Shown here in pieces: positions 17,804 to 27,058 of a stretch of DNA of 60,132 nt. The stretch covers positions 1 to 60,132 of the forward strand of contig JAGZKI010000003.1 in NCBI GenBank assembly GCA_018365265.1, given 5' to 3'. Under the pieces are notes generated by a model, which had not been told where the DNA came from, searched no databases, and worked only from the letters and a program-made list of their open reading frames with translations. The translations under genes and the position numbers were made by a program. Origin of the DNA: Streptococcus parasanguinis (lineage in GTDB: Bacteria; Bacillota; Bacilli; Lactobacillales; Streptococcaceae). The number at the start of each line of letters is the position of its first letter. The stretch's first letter is position 1.

Positions 17804-18580
17804 CTAATTATTCGTCTTCTGACTCTTCACATATTGTCTCATCAACAACTTGGCCATCCATTTAGGCCAGAAGAGTTCATACATGTATAGATCTTCTTTA
17901 CTACGCGTATTATCTGCAATGGTTTTTGATGTTTCAGACTCTTCATGGATACGGTGGCACATGAGTTTGTCAGATACATAAGCGAAACGACCTTTATACT
18001 CGCTGATCTTATACCATGCGTACCAATCCAAACTCACTCTCATTCCTTCATCAAAATAGAAATTCTTCAAATTTTCACGATTATAGGTGACAGCTGGACA
18101 ACAAATCGGATTCCCAAAAGCCATCACACGGTTTCGCCAAAAGTGACTAGCAGGAAAAAGATTCATAGTTTTTAACATCAAGGTTTTGATCTTCAGATTT
18201 GTATTCGCAGGAATTTTATGGCCATCTTTTTCTTCAAAATAATCAGAATACCCAATCAACACATCTTGATTTTTTTCCATCTTAGCTAAAACTTTCTCAG
18301 CATAGTCCGGCTCATAATAATCATCCTGATGGGCGATGGTAGCATACTTCGTCTCTACAAAAGACATGGCATTGTTCCAATCCTTACCAATCCCACCACC
18401 TTGCTTGGTGTAAAATGGAATAGCATAACGCTGACAAAGTTCCTTGATCGAATCCAGTGGTGTTGAACTATAACAGATAATCTGTGATTGGAGAGTTTGA
18501 TTCTTCAAAGACTGAATACAAGCTTCCAAGTATTCGCTCTCACCATAAGCACAGATCACCCAAGTATGATTACTGTTCAT
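17804..18580 (-). CDS. GT2-like glycosyltransferase
   Basis: A 258-residue protein with an atypical GT2 start (HTWVICAYGESEYLEACIQS) and a metal-binding AHQDDYYEPDY motif near residues 83-93; no classical DDGS is seen where it is expected. The second ATG (18580) is favoured because GAGGAG lies about 5 nt upstream. It overlaps the GacJ-like gene by 11 nt. Probably a cytoplasmic transferase working on the polysaccharide decoration. Confidence 0.8.
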   Translation of the reverse strand: MNSNHTWVICAYGESEYLEACIQSLKNQTLQSQIICYSSTPLDSIKELCQRYAIPFYTKQGGGIGKDWNNAMSFVETKYATIAHQDDYYEPDYAEKVLAKMEKNQDVLIGYSDYFEEKDGHKIPANTNLKIKTLMLKTMNLFPASHFWRNRVMAFGNPICCPAVTYNRENLKNFYFDEGMRVSLDWYAWYKISEYKGRFAYVSDKLMCHRIHEESETSKTIADNTRSKEDLYMYELFWPKWMAKLLMRQYVKSQKTNN

Positions 18581-18926
18581 CATTCTCCTCTTTCGTTTCT
18601 ACTTGACTTTTTAAAATAGATAATTCTTGAACTAAATGCTTTATCTGTTCTTTTTGTTTTGACAAAGTCATGGTTTGCAAAAATCCAATGACCAACAGGA
18701 AAAAAATAGTAAGAGACAATAGAAAATTGGAGGTCAATTCAAATCCAAGTAATTTAGCAAAATATCCAGGAATAGAATCAAACACTGAAATTACAATCAT
18801 GACAAGACTAATAACAATCCACATGAATGCCTGTTCAAATAAGATATTATTTTTGTTGATATTTCTAATGACTAAATAAAGGAAAAAGATTGAAGCTACC
18901 AACATAACTATAGATAATACTGACAT
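18570..18926 (-). CDS. DUF2304 small membrane protein, GacJ-like
   Basis: A 118-residue protein with three membrane segments (near 3-21, 34-52 and 65-86) and a charged coiled-coil tail (LSKQKEQIKHLVQELSILKS). In group A streptococci GacJ binds GacI and stimulates its synthesis of undecaprenyl-phosphate-GlcNAc. Here the ATG overlaps the stop of a GacI-like gene in TAATG, the expected pairing. Confidence 0.82.
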   Translation of the reverse strand: MSVLSIVMLVASIFFLYLVIRNINKNNILFEQAFMWIVISLVMIVISVFDSIPGYFAKLLGFELTSNFLLSLTIFFLLVIGFLQTMTLSKQKEQIKHLVQELSILKSQVETKEENDEQ

Positions 18927-19642
18927 TATTCACTCTCCCTCATAAAGGCTGCGATTAAAATGGATGAACATACTTCAATCATATAACGAATAGACTTGAT
19001 AGGGGTGATGGAGGATACTCCACCTGTACGTTCAAACATATTAGCAGGTTTTTCCACAACCTTATATTTACGTTTCAAAATGTGAACAATTGTTTCAGGC
19101 TCTGGATACTTGATTGGGTAACGACTAGCAAATTGTTTGATAACAGCTTTATCAGCTAAACGATAGCCTGATGTCGTATCTAAAACTCTTTGTCCAGTTG
19201 TCCATTTAATCAGATTAGAAATGACGCCAATACCAAAACGTCGCATAAAAGTCGTCTGAAATTCAGACTTAACATCACCAACAAAACGAGAACCAATTAC
19301 TAGGTCTGCTTCATTTTTTTGAATTGATTCTAGCAAATCTGATAAGGATTCAATATCATGCTGGCCATCGCCATCAAATTGAACCGCTACATCATAATCA
19401 TTCTCTAGTGCATATTTATATCCTGTTTGAACCGCACCGCCAATCCCAAGATTCATCACAAGATGAACAGCGTTAAAACGATTCTCTTCCAAAATTTGTT
19501 TTGTCTTATCCGTTGATCCGTCATTGATCACAACATAGTCCAAATCAAAATCAACTTTCTTGCGGTAATTCAAGATACTTGATACCGTGTCGAAAATACT
19601 TTCCTCCTCATTGTAGGCAGGAATTATCATTAAAACTCTCAA
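18926..19642 (-). CDS. GacI-like polyprenyl-phosphate sugar synthase (GT2)
   Basis: A 238-residue GT2 enzyme without C-terminal membrane helices. IIPAYNEEESI is at 6-16, INDGSTDKT at 39-47 and FDGDGQHD at 89-96, a dolichol-phosphate-sugar synthase pattern. With the neighbouring DUF2304 protein it probably makes undecaprenyl-phosphate GlcNAc (or a related sugar) for outside decoration of the rhamnan. The start is TTG at 19642, directly after the preceding stop, with AAGGAG about 6 nt upstream. Confidence 0.83.
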   Translation of the reverse strand: MRVLMIIPAYNEEESIFDTVSSILNYRKKVDFDLDYVVINDGSTDKTKQILEENRFNAVHLVMNLGIGGAVQTGYKYALENDYDVAVQFDGDGQHDIESLSDLLESIQKNEADLVIGSRFVGDVKSEFQTTFMRRFGIGVISNLIKWTTGQRVLDTTSGYRLADKAVIKQFASRYPIKYPEPETIVHILKRKYKVVEKPANMFERTGGVSSITPIKSIRYMIEVCSSILIAAFMRESE

Positions 19643-20611
19643 CTACTTCTCCTTCCCTTTACAGTAAAACCTCGAAAACAGTGAAACTAATCTCAAATGT
19701 TCAAAAGTTCTAAAAGCAATTACAGAAATAACTGTTTGAACTCGTTCCCCAGTTATCTCAGATGATAATGGGGTTAAATTTGAATCAATATTTTCTTTAG
19801 AAACCCATTGTTTAATTTTTCTATATTGATCCATAAATGACGAGCTTGAAGCGGCTCTTCCAGAAAAGAGTAAATACCAAATGTAATATCGTTTAATAAA
19901 ATAGCGAATATATTTTGAATCGCCAGCAACTTGAAGCAAGTGACTCAGGAAATACACAATATCTATATTCGGATTAAAGCCTCTTTGAGATGTGTTTGAG
20001 ATACTCTTCTCGTTAAAAAACCAATTATAGCCATTATAATCAATTATTTTAATTTTTTCTGTTAAATTGTAAGCAGTCAAAGTAAAGATAACATCTTCAC
20101 CTATTGGATAATCAAAGAACTGGATATTATTATCTGTTAAAAACGAAGTTCGATAAATACGTGCCCAAGGTGCAACGACTATATACTTAGACCATTCAGA
20201 TTGTGTTAAATCTTGCTTAAAAAGTGTCTTCATTTCCTGATTAACTCGCTTATAACCACCAAGAACAATATCTAGTTGTTCTTGGTCTATTTCATTATAA
20301 AAACGCTCTAAATAATCCGAATCAACAAAGTCATCATTATCGATAAAGACAACATATTTCCCTTTAGCAAGTTGTATACCCTTATTTCTAGTTTTAGCAA
20401 CTCCCTCATTTTCTTTATCTATTACTCGGATAAAATCATTAGCATCCGCATACTCTTTAATAACTTCTAAACTATTATCAGTAGAGCCATCATTTATAAG
20501 AATAATTTCAAAATCTGTAAATGACTGATTCAGAAGAGAATCTATACATTGTTTAATTCCCTCTTGTGCGTTATATACAGGAATAATGACTGAAACGGTT
20601 GGATTAGACAT
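19643..20611 (-). CDS. Glycosyltransferase family 2
   Basis: A 322-residue cytoplasmic transferase. VSVIIPVYNAQEGIKQCIDS, LINDGSTDNS at about 37-46 and VFIDNDDFVDSDYLERFY near 89-106 give a clear GT2 fold; the C-terminal 120 residues are less conserved. It abuts the GacI-like gene with no gap. The donor and product cannot be inferred beyond membership in the polysaccharide locus. Confidence 0.85.
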   Translation of the reverse strand: MSNPTVSVIIPVYNAQEGIKQCIDSLLNQSFTDFEIILINDGSTDNSLEVIKEYADANDFIRVIDKENEGVAKTRNKGIQLAKGKYVVFIDNDDFVDSDYLERFYNEIDQEQLDIVLGGYKRVNQEMKTLFKQDLTQSEWSKYIVVAPWARIYRTSFLTDNNIQFFDYPIGEDVIFTLTAYNLTEKIKIIDYNGYNWFFNEKSISNTSQRGFNPNIDIVYFLSHLLQVAGDSKYIRYFIKRYYIWYLLFSGRAASSSSFMDQYRKIKQWVSKENIDSNLTPLSSEITGERVQTVISVIAFRTFEHLRLVSLFSRFYCKGKEK

Positions 20612-20628
20612 ACTATACTTTCTATCTA

Positions 20629-21573
20629 CTATTTTTTATAAAATTTCAGAAGGCAAGAAAATAACCTTGTTGAGATATTAATTCCAAAAATCGAAGTAAA
20701 GATACCTGTCATTTTAAATGATTTGTTATTTATATGACTTGAATTTTTCAACAAATACTTATATTGAATTAATAAGTTGAGTATTTCTTGATTAAATAGA
20801 TATGGCTTAGCATAAGGTAGAATCGAAATAAAAGAAATTGTAAAATAGGTATTTAAGGCTTTACGTTTAACTTCAGAAAGTGACTTTTCATCAGATAAAC
20901 CTCTACTAATTCCCACAAGAGTATCTAAAACATTTCTTTCTTTCACTACATTTGTTAAACTTCCAGCTCTGTTCTGACGATACATATACTGAGTGCTAGT
21001 AATTACAGAAAAACTTTCCATCATTTTCATTATCGATGAACAGTACAAACTATCTTCAGAGACTAAATCCTCAGGAAAACTTAACCCCTTATTAATTAAA
21101 TCCTTTGAAATACATTTATTCCAATTAGGGCCATTAAATAAGCCAAAATTAGTAGCTTCATCTAAGTCTTTTAACCGAGATATCGGAGATTCTTTAATTT
21201 CTTTATCGTAATAATAACTATAACCGAAAATAATAACATCTACAAGTTCTAAAGTAAGCTCACTAGCAATCTGTTTTAAAAAATGACTATCACTCCAAAA
21301 ATCATCGCCATCTAAAAACAAAATATAATCACCCGTAGCTCTCTTCATTCCAGTATTACGTGCTTTCGAAGCACCACCGTTAGATTGGTGAACTACATTA
21401 ATTTGCTTAGATTGTGTCAATAGTTCATCTGCTACTTTACCTGTCTCATCAGTTGAACCATCATCTACAATTATAATTTCATAATTATCATATGTTTGTT
21501 TAAGAATACTCTCTACACAGTTTTCTAGATAATCTGCCACATTATAGGCTGGAATAATGATAGAAAATTTCAT
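20629..21573 (-). CDS. Glycosyltransferase family 2
   Basis: A 314-residue transferase with FSIIIPAYNVADYLENCVES, VDDGSTDETG near 36-45, NGGASKARNTGM and ILFLDGDDFWSDSHFL near 89-104. It is similar in plan to the adjacent 19643-20611 product, suggesting two sugars are added in sequence. It begins 5 nt after the flippase stop and shares the strong AT bias of the module. Confidence 0.85.
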   Translation of the reverse strand: MKFSIIIPAYNVADYLENCVESILKQTYDNYEIIIVDDGSTDETGKVADELLTQSKQINVVHQSNGGASKARNTGMKRATGDYILFLDGDDFWSDSHFLKQIASELTLELVDVIIFGYSYYYDKEIKESPISRLKDLDEATNFGLFNGPNWNKCISKDLINKGLSFPEDLVSEDSLYCSSIMKMMESFSVITSTQYMYRQNRAGSLTNVVKERNVLDTLVGISRGLSDEKSLSEVKRKALNTYFTISFISILPYAKPYLFNQEILNLLIQYKYLLKNSSHINNKSFKMTGIFTSIFGINISTRLFSCLLKFYKK

Positions 21574-21578
21574 GTCAA

Positions 21579-22832
21579 TTATTTTTTCCTTCTAAAAATT
21601 GTATATGGGTTTGTTACAAAATAAATTACTAGGGAAGCAAGTAGCCATGCTATCATCGCACAAAGAAATGATAATGAGGCTCCAAAAATTTCAAATTTCG
21701 ACACTAGAGGCTTAGCAGTTAAGATTGACACAATATAGCCTACAATAAAGGAAATAACTAAAAAATGTTGTTTCCTAAATATTGTCAAAATGTTATCACA
21801 TACAGTTGAAAAAGTACTTGCAATTCCTCCAAGCAATAAAACAACAAAACTACTCTGATACTGTTTAAGATTAGTCCCATATACAATATCCAAAGTTGGG
21901 ATGGCTATAAAAGCACCAATTAGAAATATTAATGTACAAGTTCCAAATAAAATCTTGAAGAGATTATTCTTGTAAGTGACAAAATGAGAAATCTTCTTTT
22001 CTTCTAAAAAGACTGCAAGCTGCGTAATCATCGGCCTTAGAAACACAATCATAAGATTCATGGCAAAAATTGGTGTAAACAAAATACTAAAATCTCTCTG
22101 AACACCATTTTCAATCAAACCTTGATTAAAAATATCATTCAATGCATATTTAGGCTGATTATAGATTGAGACCAACAAAAAAGCATTAATAAATAAAGGT
22201 AAACAATCTTTCAATACATTGATAATATTACTAAACCTAACACTCTTTAGATTTAAGCTATGAAAGGCTTTTGAATTAGGATAATCAAATAGAGCAATAA
22301 AAACAAATGAACTGATGGTTTGTGCGATCACAGACCACAATAGATTTTTAGAGAAGACTAACGTTAAAGCAAATACAATTGTTGAAATGGTATTTCTCAG
22401 GAAAAGGGACTTCCCTGCAATATCCAGACGTTCTTTCTGCTGAAATAATCCTTGAAAAACATCCGATAAGGCTTCACTAACTCGGAAAAAAGATACCCAA
22501 AAAATTATCCCTAGATTTGAGTGAGTATTAGTATTAAAAATTAAATACGTCACTAAAAGAAGAACCATTGCGACGTTTGAAATAAGCCTTGTAATGAAAT
22601 AAGCATCAAAAGAATACTTCTCTCTTATATCTGTCGCTTGGAAATCTCTAACTTGAAAACTTGCTACAATAACAAAGAGGTTCGCAATTGCATAGGCAAA
22701 ACTATAGGTATCCGCTGAAGCACTATTTAAAGCACGTGTAACAATAAAAAGAAGTATAACTGAAACAGCAGCTGAAGACAGACTTCCTAAAATATTCCAG
22801 AAAAACACCTTTTGGGCAGTTACTTTTCTCAA
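21579..22832 (-). CDS. Wzx-type polysaccharide flippase
   Basis: A 417-residue protein with about 12 membrane segments and little soluble sequence, typical of MOP-superfamily flippases that move undecaprenyl-linked glycans. The start is a TTG at 22832. It opens a seven-gene run transcribed from the TATAAT at 22869-22874. Its presence next to a complete RgpC/RgpD ABC exporter is unusual: it may flip a separate lipid-linked unit, for instance a side-chain precursor. Confidence 0.78.
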   Translation of the reverse strand: MRKVTAQKVFFWNILGSLSSAAVSVILLFIVTRALNSASADTYSFAYAIANLFVIVASFQVRDFQATDIREKYSFDAYFITRLISNVAMVLLLVTYLIFNTNTHSNLGIIFWVSFFRVSEALSDVFQGLFQQKERLDIAGKSLFLRNTISTIVFALTLVFSKNLLWSVIAQTISSFVFIALFDYPNSKAFHSLNLKSVRFSNIINVLKDCLPLFINAFLLVSIYNQPKYALNDIFNQGLIENGVQRDFSILFTPIFAMNLMIVFLRPMITQLAVFLEEKKISHFVTYKNNLFKILFGTCTLIFLIGAFIAIPTLDIVYGTNLKQYQSSFVVLLLGGIASTFSTVCDNILTIFRKQHFLVISFIVGYIVSILTAKPLVSKFEIFGASLSFLCAMIAWLLASLVIYFVTNPYTIFRRKK

Positions 22833-22868
22833 GTTTTTCTACTCACTTTCTATAAGCACATTCCATTA

Positions 22869-22874
22869 ATTATA
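22869..22874 (-). promoter_or_regulatory. Probable promoter of the flippase/GT run
   Basis: TATAAT with upstream TATGG on the minus strand, 36 nt before the flippase start; the -35 region is poor. It follows a terminator, so transcription of 16555-22832 probably starts here. Confidence 0.5.
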
Positions 22875-23014
22875 CCATAAAGACAATAAAAAAGTGAGTA
22901 GCTTATGATATACTCCCAATATTATGATTAGTAAATATACTGGTTTACTGCGGCCGAAAAAAAATATGTTTGGTATTTCAATAGTTAAAATTATTACTAC
23001 ATTACTTAAAATTT

Positions 23015-23063
23015 CCAAAAAACAAAGGGAAATGTTTCTTCTAATCGAGAAACAGTCCCCTTT
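23015..23063 (-). terminator. Terminator of the acyltransferase gene
   Basis: Two paired blocks, AAAGGG/CCCTTT and TGTTTCT/AGAAACA, enclose an 8-nt loop, and on the minus strand the stem is followed by GTTTTTTGG. It lies about 100 nt after the acyltransferase stop. Confidence 0.7.
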
Positions 23064-23163
23064 ATTTTACTTTATTTTCCACTTTACAAATTATAATGAA
23101 ATGGACATAGACACAAATTGCATATATTACAAAATCCCATTAATTTTCAGATTCATTAGTCAA

Positions 23164-24201
23164 TTACTTGTTATATTTAACAATCATACTTTGAACAAAT
23201 TTTAGAACTCGAGTAATGACGTAGGTGATAAAAAGGGATTGTAAAAACAAAAAAATGACTATAAAAGGAAATTTTGGTAAGATGCTTGCAAAATCTCCCC
23301 ATTTCTCAACTATTTTAGGATACCAATATAAATCTCCTATCACAGATAGTAAATAAATAGGAAGAGTGTTCTTAGAGATAAATAAAACAACTTTTTGTAG
23401 CCACTCATTTTTAATATCGACTCGTAGTTGAATAACTGAATAAAAGATTAATGAAGACAATAGAAATACTGGAAGAACACCGTATTCTATTCCAAAACTA
23501 GATTCTGATATTACTGATAACCCTAAAACACTTAATACATCGAGAATTAAAATGACTAAAAAAAGTTCTTTTATGGTCGACCTCTTCTTAAAAGAAGCAA
23601 TAAAAGCACCAACAAGATAATATGTAATAGGCCAGAGTCCTTTCCAATAATCAGGAATTAGGTGCGATACAATCATAAAAATTTGCTCATTGCTATTAAA
23701 CAATGAAAGAGTAGCTGGGATAATAGTTAATAATACTAGAACACCTAATGCAATAGCTTGATTTCTACGATTATTAAATGATTTGAAACCTGCATTTAAA
23801 AATGGAATCATTATATATAACCCAATATACATATTTACATACCATGCATAGTGGCTAAAGGAAAATATATTTACTAGTAACTTACCAAGATAATCTATAT
23901 TAAAAACTCTAACGTCGAAAAAAGTATAGATAGAAGCGGCAAGACAGTAAATTCCAATTACTGGTAGTAATTTTATAAAGTAAGTTTTACTATAAGTCTT
24001 ATCTTTCATTAAATAACCTGTAGTCATGATAAATATGGGAACACAGGTCATAAAAATCATCCAAATAAAAGATGATAAAAATATACTTTTATAGGTATAG
24101 GAACGACCATAATAATTGGTATGAAGAAAAAAATGCACAGATACTACAAATACTATTGCAATACATTTTAGTATATCTATATTTAGTTTTCGCTCTTTCA
24201 T
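23164..24201 (-). CDS. Acyltransferase family 3 membrane protein
   Basis: A 345-residue protein with about ten membrane segments. Its start MKERKLNIDILKCIAIVFVV and the nearby conserved histidine in SVHFFLHTNYY are typical of acyltransferase-3 enzymes, which O-acetylate surface glycans from cytoplasmic acetyl-CoA. AAGGAG lies 4 nt before the ATG at 24201; a longer frame to 24255 would pass through a strong hairpin. Located directly after rmlD, it probably acetylates the polysaccharide made here; the acceptor is unknown. Confidence 0.8.
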   Translation of the reverse strand: MKERKLNIDILKCIAIVFVVSVHFFLHTNYYGRSYTYKSIFLSSFIWMIFMTCVPIFIMTTGYLMKDKTYSKTYFIKLLPVIGIYCLAASIYTFFDVRVFNIDYLGKLLVNIFSFSHYAWYVNMYIGLYIMIPFLNAGFKSFNNRRNQAIALGVLVLLTIIPATLSLFNSNEQIFMIVSHLIPDYWKGLWPITYYLVGAFIASFKKRSTIKELFLVILILDVLSVLGLSVISESSFGIEYGVLPVFLLSSLIFYSVIQLRVDIKNEWLQKVVLFISKNTLPIYLLSVIGDLYWYPKIVEKWGDFASILPKFPFIVIFLFLQSLFITYVITRVLKFVQSMIVKYNK

Positions 24202-24223
24202 AAATCTCCTTATTGTATTACCG

Positions 24224-24256
24224 AATGAAAAGATGGTTTCGCACCATCTTTTCATT
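24224..24256 (-). terminator. Hairpin between rmlD and the acyltransferase gene
   Basis: AATGAAAAGATGG and its exact complement form a 13-bp stem with a 7-nt loop just after the rmlD stop. On the minus strand it lacks a good trailing T-run, so it may be a weak terminator or a processing/stability structure. Confidence 0.5.
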
Positions 24257-24260
24257 TTAA

Positions 24261-25112
24261 TTATTTCACTTCTTGTTTATAAAATTCTTTTAAGGCATCC
24301 TTCCAGGTTGGAATAACGAATCCTGTTGCTTTCGCTTTTGCCAAACTCATTGTTGAGTTCAGTGGGCGTTTAGCTTTAGCTGGGAATTGGCTAGAATCCA
24401 CTGGCTTCACTTCTACATCCGTATCTTTGAGGATTTCAACTGCAAAGTCATACCAAGTTGTATCTTCTTCTGCATCGTTAGACAAGTGATAATAACCATA
24501 TTCCTTACGATTTTCTGCCAAATACGTCATGAACTCAGCCAGAGTCCGTGTCCAGGTTGGACGGCCATGTTGGTCATTAACGACCGTCAACGTCTTATGA
24601 GTCTTCGCAAGGTTTTGCATGGTGAAGACAAAGTTCTTACCGTAATTTCCGAAGACCCAAGCTGTACGGATGATATAGAAGTTAGAAACATGTTTCTCAA
24701 CCAATTCTTCCCCCATACGTTTGGTACGACCGTACTCTGTTTGAGGATCTGGTTGATCGTCTACTTCCCATTCTTGTCCCACTGGTTTTTTCCCATCAAA
24801 AACGTAGTCGGTTGAGATATAGACCAAGGTTGCACCGTGCTTTTCAGATGCCTTTGCTACATTTTCCGTACCAGTCACGTTGATGGCGTAGTCCAACTCT
24901 TTTCCTTCGTCTTCTGCCGCATCCACTGCAGTGTAAGCTGCACAGTGGTAAACCAAACTTGGCTTCACTTCTGCGAACACTTCGTCTACTTTCTCAGCAT
25001 TTGTGATGTCCATTTCCACTACGTCTACTGCTACATACTCTTCGTTGCGTTCGTCAAGAAGGTGACGAAGTTCAGTTCCGAGTTGGCCATTTGCACCTGT
25101 TACTAGAATCAT
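24261..25112 (-). CDS. rmlD: dTDP-4-dehydrorhamnose reductase
   Basis: Last step in dTDP-L-rhamnose synthesis, using NAD(P)H; cytosolic. The 283-residue protein has the nucleotide-binding TGANGQLG at 5-12, STDYVFDG at 100-107 and the catalytic Tyr127/Lys131 of YGRTK. AAGGAG precedes the ATG. It supplies the donor for RgpA/RgpB. Its base composition is visibly less AT-rich than the flanking module, like the housekeeping genes. The other rml genes are not in the window. Confidence 0.94.
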   Translation of the reverse strand: MILVTGANGQLGTELRHLLDERNEEYVAVDVVEMDITNAEKVDEVFAEVKPSLVYHCAAYTAVDAAEDEGKELDYAINVTGTENVAKASEKHGATLVYISTDYVFDGKKPVGQEWEVDDQPDPQTEYGRTKRMGEELVEKHVSNFYIIRTAWVFGNYGKNFVFTMQNLAKTHKTLTVVNDQHGRPTWTRTLAEFMTYLAENRKEYGYYHLSNDAEEDTTWYDFAVEILKDTDVEVKPVDSSQFPAKAKRPLNSTMSLAKAKATGFVIPTWKDALKEFYKQEVK

Positions 25113-25174
25113 AATTTTCTCCTTATGTTTAGATTTTCAATTAAGAGCCTGTTTTATTACTTTAAAAAAAACTA

Positions 25175-27058
25175 TCAATTTTCTAACACTTTTTTACATC
25201 TATTAGATCGTGTTAAAAAGACACCGAATACGCTTAACCAAGAAAATGTTTCAATACAATATCCTAAATATTGCAAGAAAGTCTTATGGTAAGAAATCGA
25301 TATATGTCCTGGTTTATTTATTTCTATGTAAATCTTACCATCATTTAAAACTTTTTTATTTTCATTTGGTTTCCTCAGTTTTTGATTTTCTCGATTTTCT
25401 TGAGCAGTGAATGGACGAGTTTTCATCACTGCTTTAGAACCAGAGGCACCTCTCGAATAGTCTACTTGGTAGCCTTTATACCATATTAGAGGAACAACAA
25501 GACTACTCCTATTTATATTATTTTTAAAATCTACATCAAATTCTAAAAGATTATAACTTTTCTTAATATTAGAAATAGTTAGTTCTCCATCATCCGAGAA
25601 TTCTGAAAATTGAGGATCACGCACATGCACATTATCAACATTTATATTATAATACTCGTCTCCACTGGTATCAACAAATTTCGTCTTGTCTCCCATATAT
25701 ACTGCTTTTAACAATTCCTCACTAAGTTTATTTTCATTTTGCATTTGACTATAGGTCTTCGATGAACTAAAGTACTGTGGTAAAACTTGGTAATAATAAA
25801 AAGTTAAACTAGCCATACATAAAAGAAATGGTAGAAAACCTTTTACATTTGCAAAAGCTAAAAATAAAATAAATATTAATGGTATAAAAAACAATAATCG
25901 TCCAGAATATTGCATGCTTCCTAGGAAGGTCTGTTTCAGCATAGAATTCCAAGGTAAAACACTAGTAGCAGAGAAGTACAATATCCAACAACTAAGAAAA
26001 AGTGTCTTACTAAGGGAAGTCATACGTCGATATAGTAAAAAGACTATAAAACTTGAAATGAGCAATCCTATACTTATTAAATGATGGATTGGCCATTCTA
26101 GTGGAGTGAATGGCTTATAAAATCCTGAGTTGTCTCCTTGAAATGGATAAGGAACAGAGAAAGTATCATTTACATTAACAGGAAAATTTCTTCCTAACCA
26201 AGAAAAGAGAAAGTGTTGAGAAGAAACTTGCTCTATGTATTGCAAGATGTATCCAGCAGATAGAAATAAGTCAATCAAAACCGATAATATAAAAGAAACT
26301 AACTTTTTCACGCTTATCATATTGAAATTTAGTAGTAAAAAGATAAAAGAAAAAATGGCTAATATTATCGTGGAAAGTATATGAGTTTGAATTAATAATG
26401 CTACTACAATGCCTAAATATATTGGATTTCTTCGGTTTAAGAAAAGTATTCTATAAATTGAATAAATAAGTAGAGGAACTAACGGAACTACCATTGTCAT
26501 ACCATACCCAAATAATGTATAGTAACACGGTACTGTAATTGCAGTTATAATTCCTAACATTTTATTCTTAGAAATTTTTTCAACCACAAAATAAACAGTG
26601 ATAAGTGTAGATAGTATAATCAAATGGGCAAATATAGAATAAGATACGTTACCATTTTTTGTGACCATATATACTAATGCTGATGGATAAAATTGCCAAT
26701 TTCCATAAAACATAGGTGAGGCATAGCCTGTCCCATAGGCGTATATATAATTCAGATTTGGAAGAAAATCCAGATGTCTTATAGACTCCGAAAGTCCAAC
26801 AATCCTAGATAAATGAAAAACATAATCATATGTTCGACTTTGAAAATTTATTAAGTTTAAAGATAAAAACGTAAATACTATTGAGTAAGTAATTAAAAAT
26901 AGATAGTAAACTCTATCACTAATCAAATTACAGAAATTATTTATTGATTCAAATTTTTCTTGAAATCGTTCTACAAATTGTAAATGAGCAACCTTATCAA
27001 AAAAAACGTCAATTTTATCATTGAAACTAGATAATGTTTTTTTAAGTATCCTAATCAT
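25175..27058 (-). CDS. Large polytopic membrane protein, GT-C-like
   Basis: A 627-residue protein with about twelve membrane segments and a C-terminal external domain (about 450-600). The first external loop contains TYDYVFHLSRIVGLSESIRH and YASPMFYGNWQFYPSALVY, the type of acidic, H/R-containing loop of GT-C and YfhO-like proteins. It starts at 27058, 8 nt inside the upstream GtrB-like gene, so the two products probably work together: one makes undecaprenyl-phosphate sugar, this one transfers it outside. Function is inferred from that pairing. Confidence 0.7.
   Translation of the reverse strand: MIRILKKTLSSFNDKIDVFFDKVAHLQFVERFQEKFESINNFCNLISDRVYYLFLITYSIVFTFLSLNLINFQSRTYDYVFHLSRIVGLSESIRHLDFLPNLNYIYAYGTGYASPMFYGNWQFYPSALVYMVTKNGNVSYSIFAHLIILSTLITVYFVVEKISKNKMLGIITAITVPCYYTLFGYGMTMVVPLVPLLIYSIYRILFLNRRNPIYLGIVVALLIQTHILSTIILAIFSFIFLLLNFNMISVKKLVSFILSVLIDLFLSAGYILQYIEQVSSQHFLFSWLGRNFPVNVNDTFSVPYPFQGDNSGFYKPFTPLEWPIHHLISIGLLISSFIVFLLYRRMTSLSKTLFLSCWILYFSATSVLPWNSMLKQTFLGSMQYSGRLLFFIPLIFILFLAFANVKGFLPFLLCMASLTFYYYQVLPQYFSSSKTYSQMQNENKLSEELLKAVYMGDKTKFVDTSGDEYYNINVDNVHVRDPQFSEFSDDGELTISNIKKSYNLLEFDVDFKNNINRSSLVVPLIWYKGYQVDYSRGASGSKAVMKTRPFTAQENRENQKLRKPNENKKVLNDGKIYIEINKPGHISISYHKTFLQYLGYCIETFSWLSVFGVFLTRSNRCKKVLEN

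Larger units (their letters stand above)
22833..23163 (-). other. Intergenic region between flippase and acyltransferase genes
   Basis: 331 nt. It holds the flippase promoter at its left end and a terminator for the acyltransferase gene at 23015-23063. The remainder is AT-rich and shows no convincing gene; a 93-codon plus-strand reading frame here crosses the terminator and lacks a ribosome site. Confidence 0.6.

Noticed and set aside
22924..23205. 93-codon plus-strand reading frame between the flippase and acyltransferase genes
   Set aside because: No ribosome site, low-complexity AT-rich composition, and it runs through a terminator hairpin and into the acyltransferase gene on the other strand.
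24387..25106. Two plus-strand frames opposite rmlD
   Set aside because: Cys/Phe-rich translations typical of antisense to a coding gene; no independent signals.
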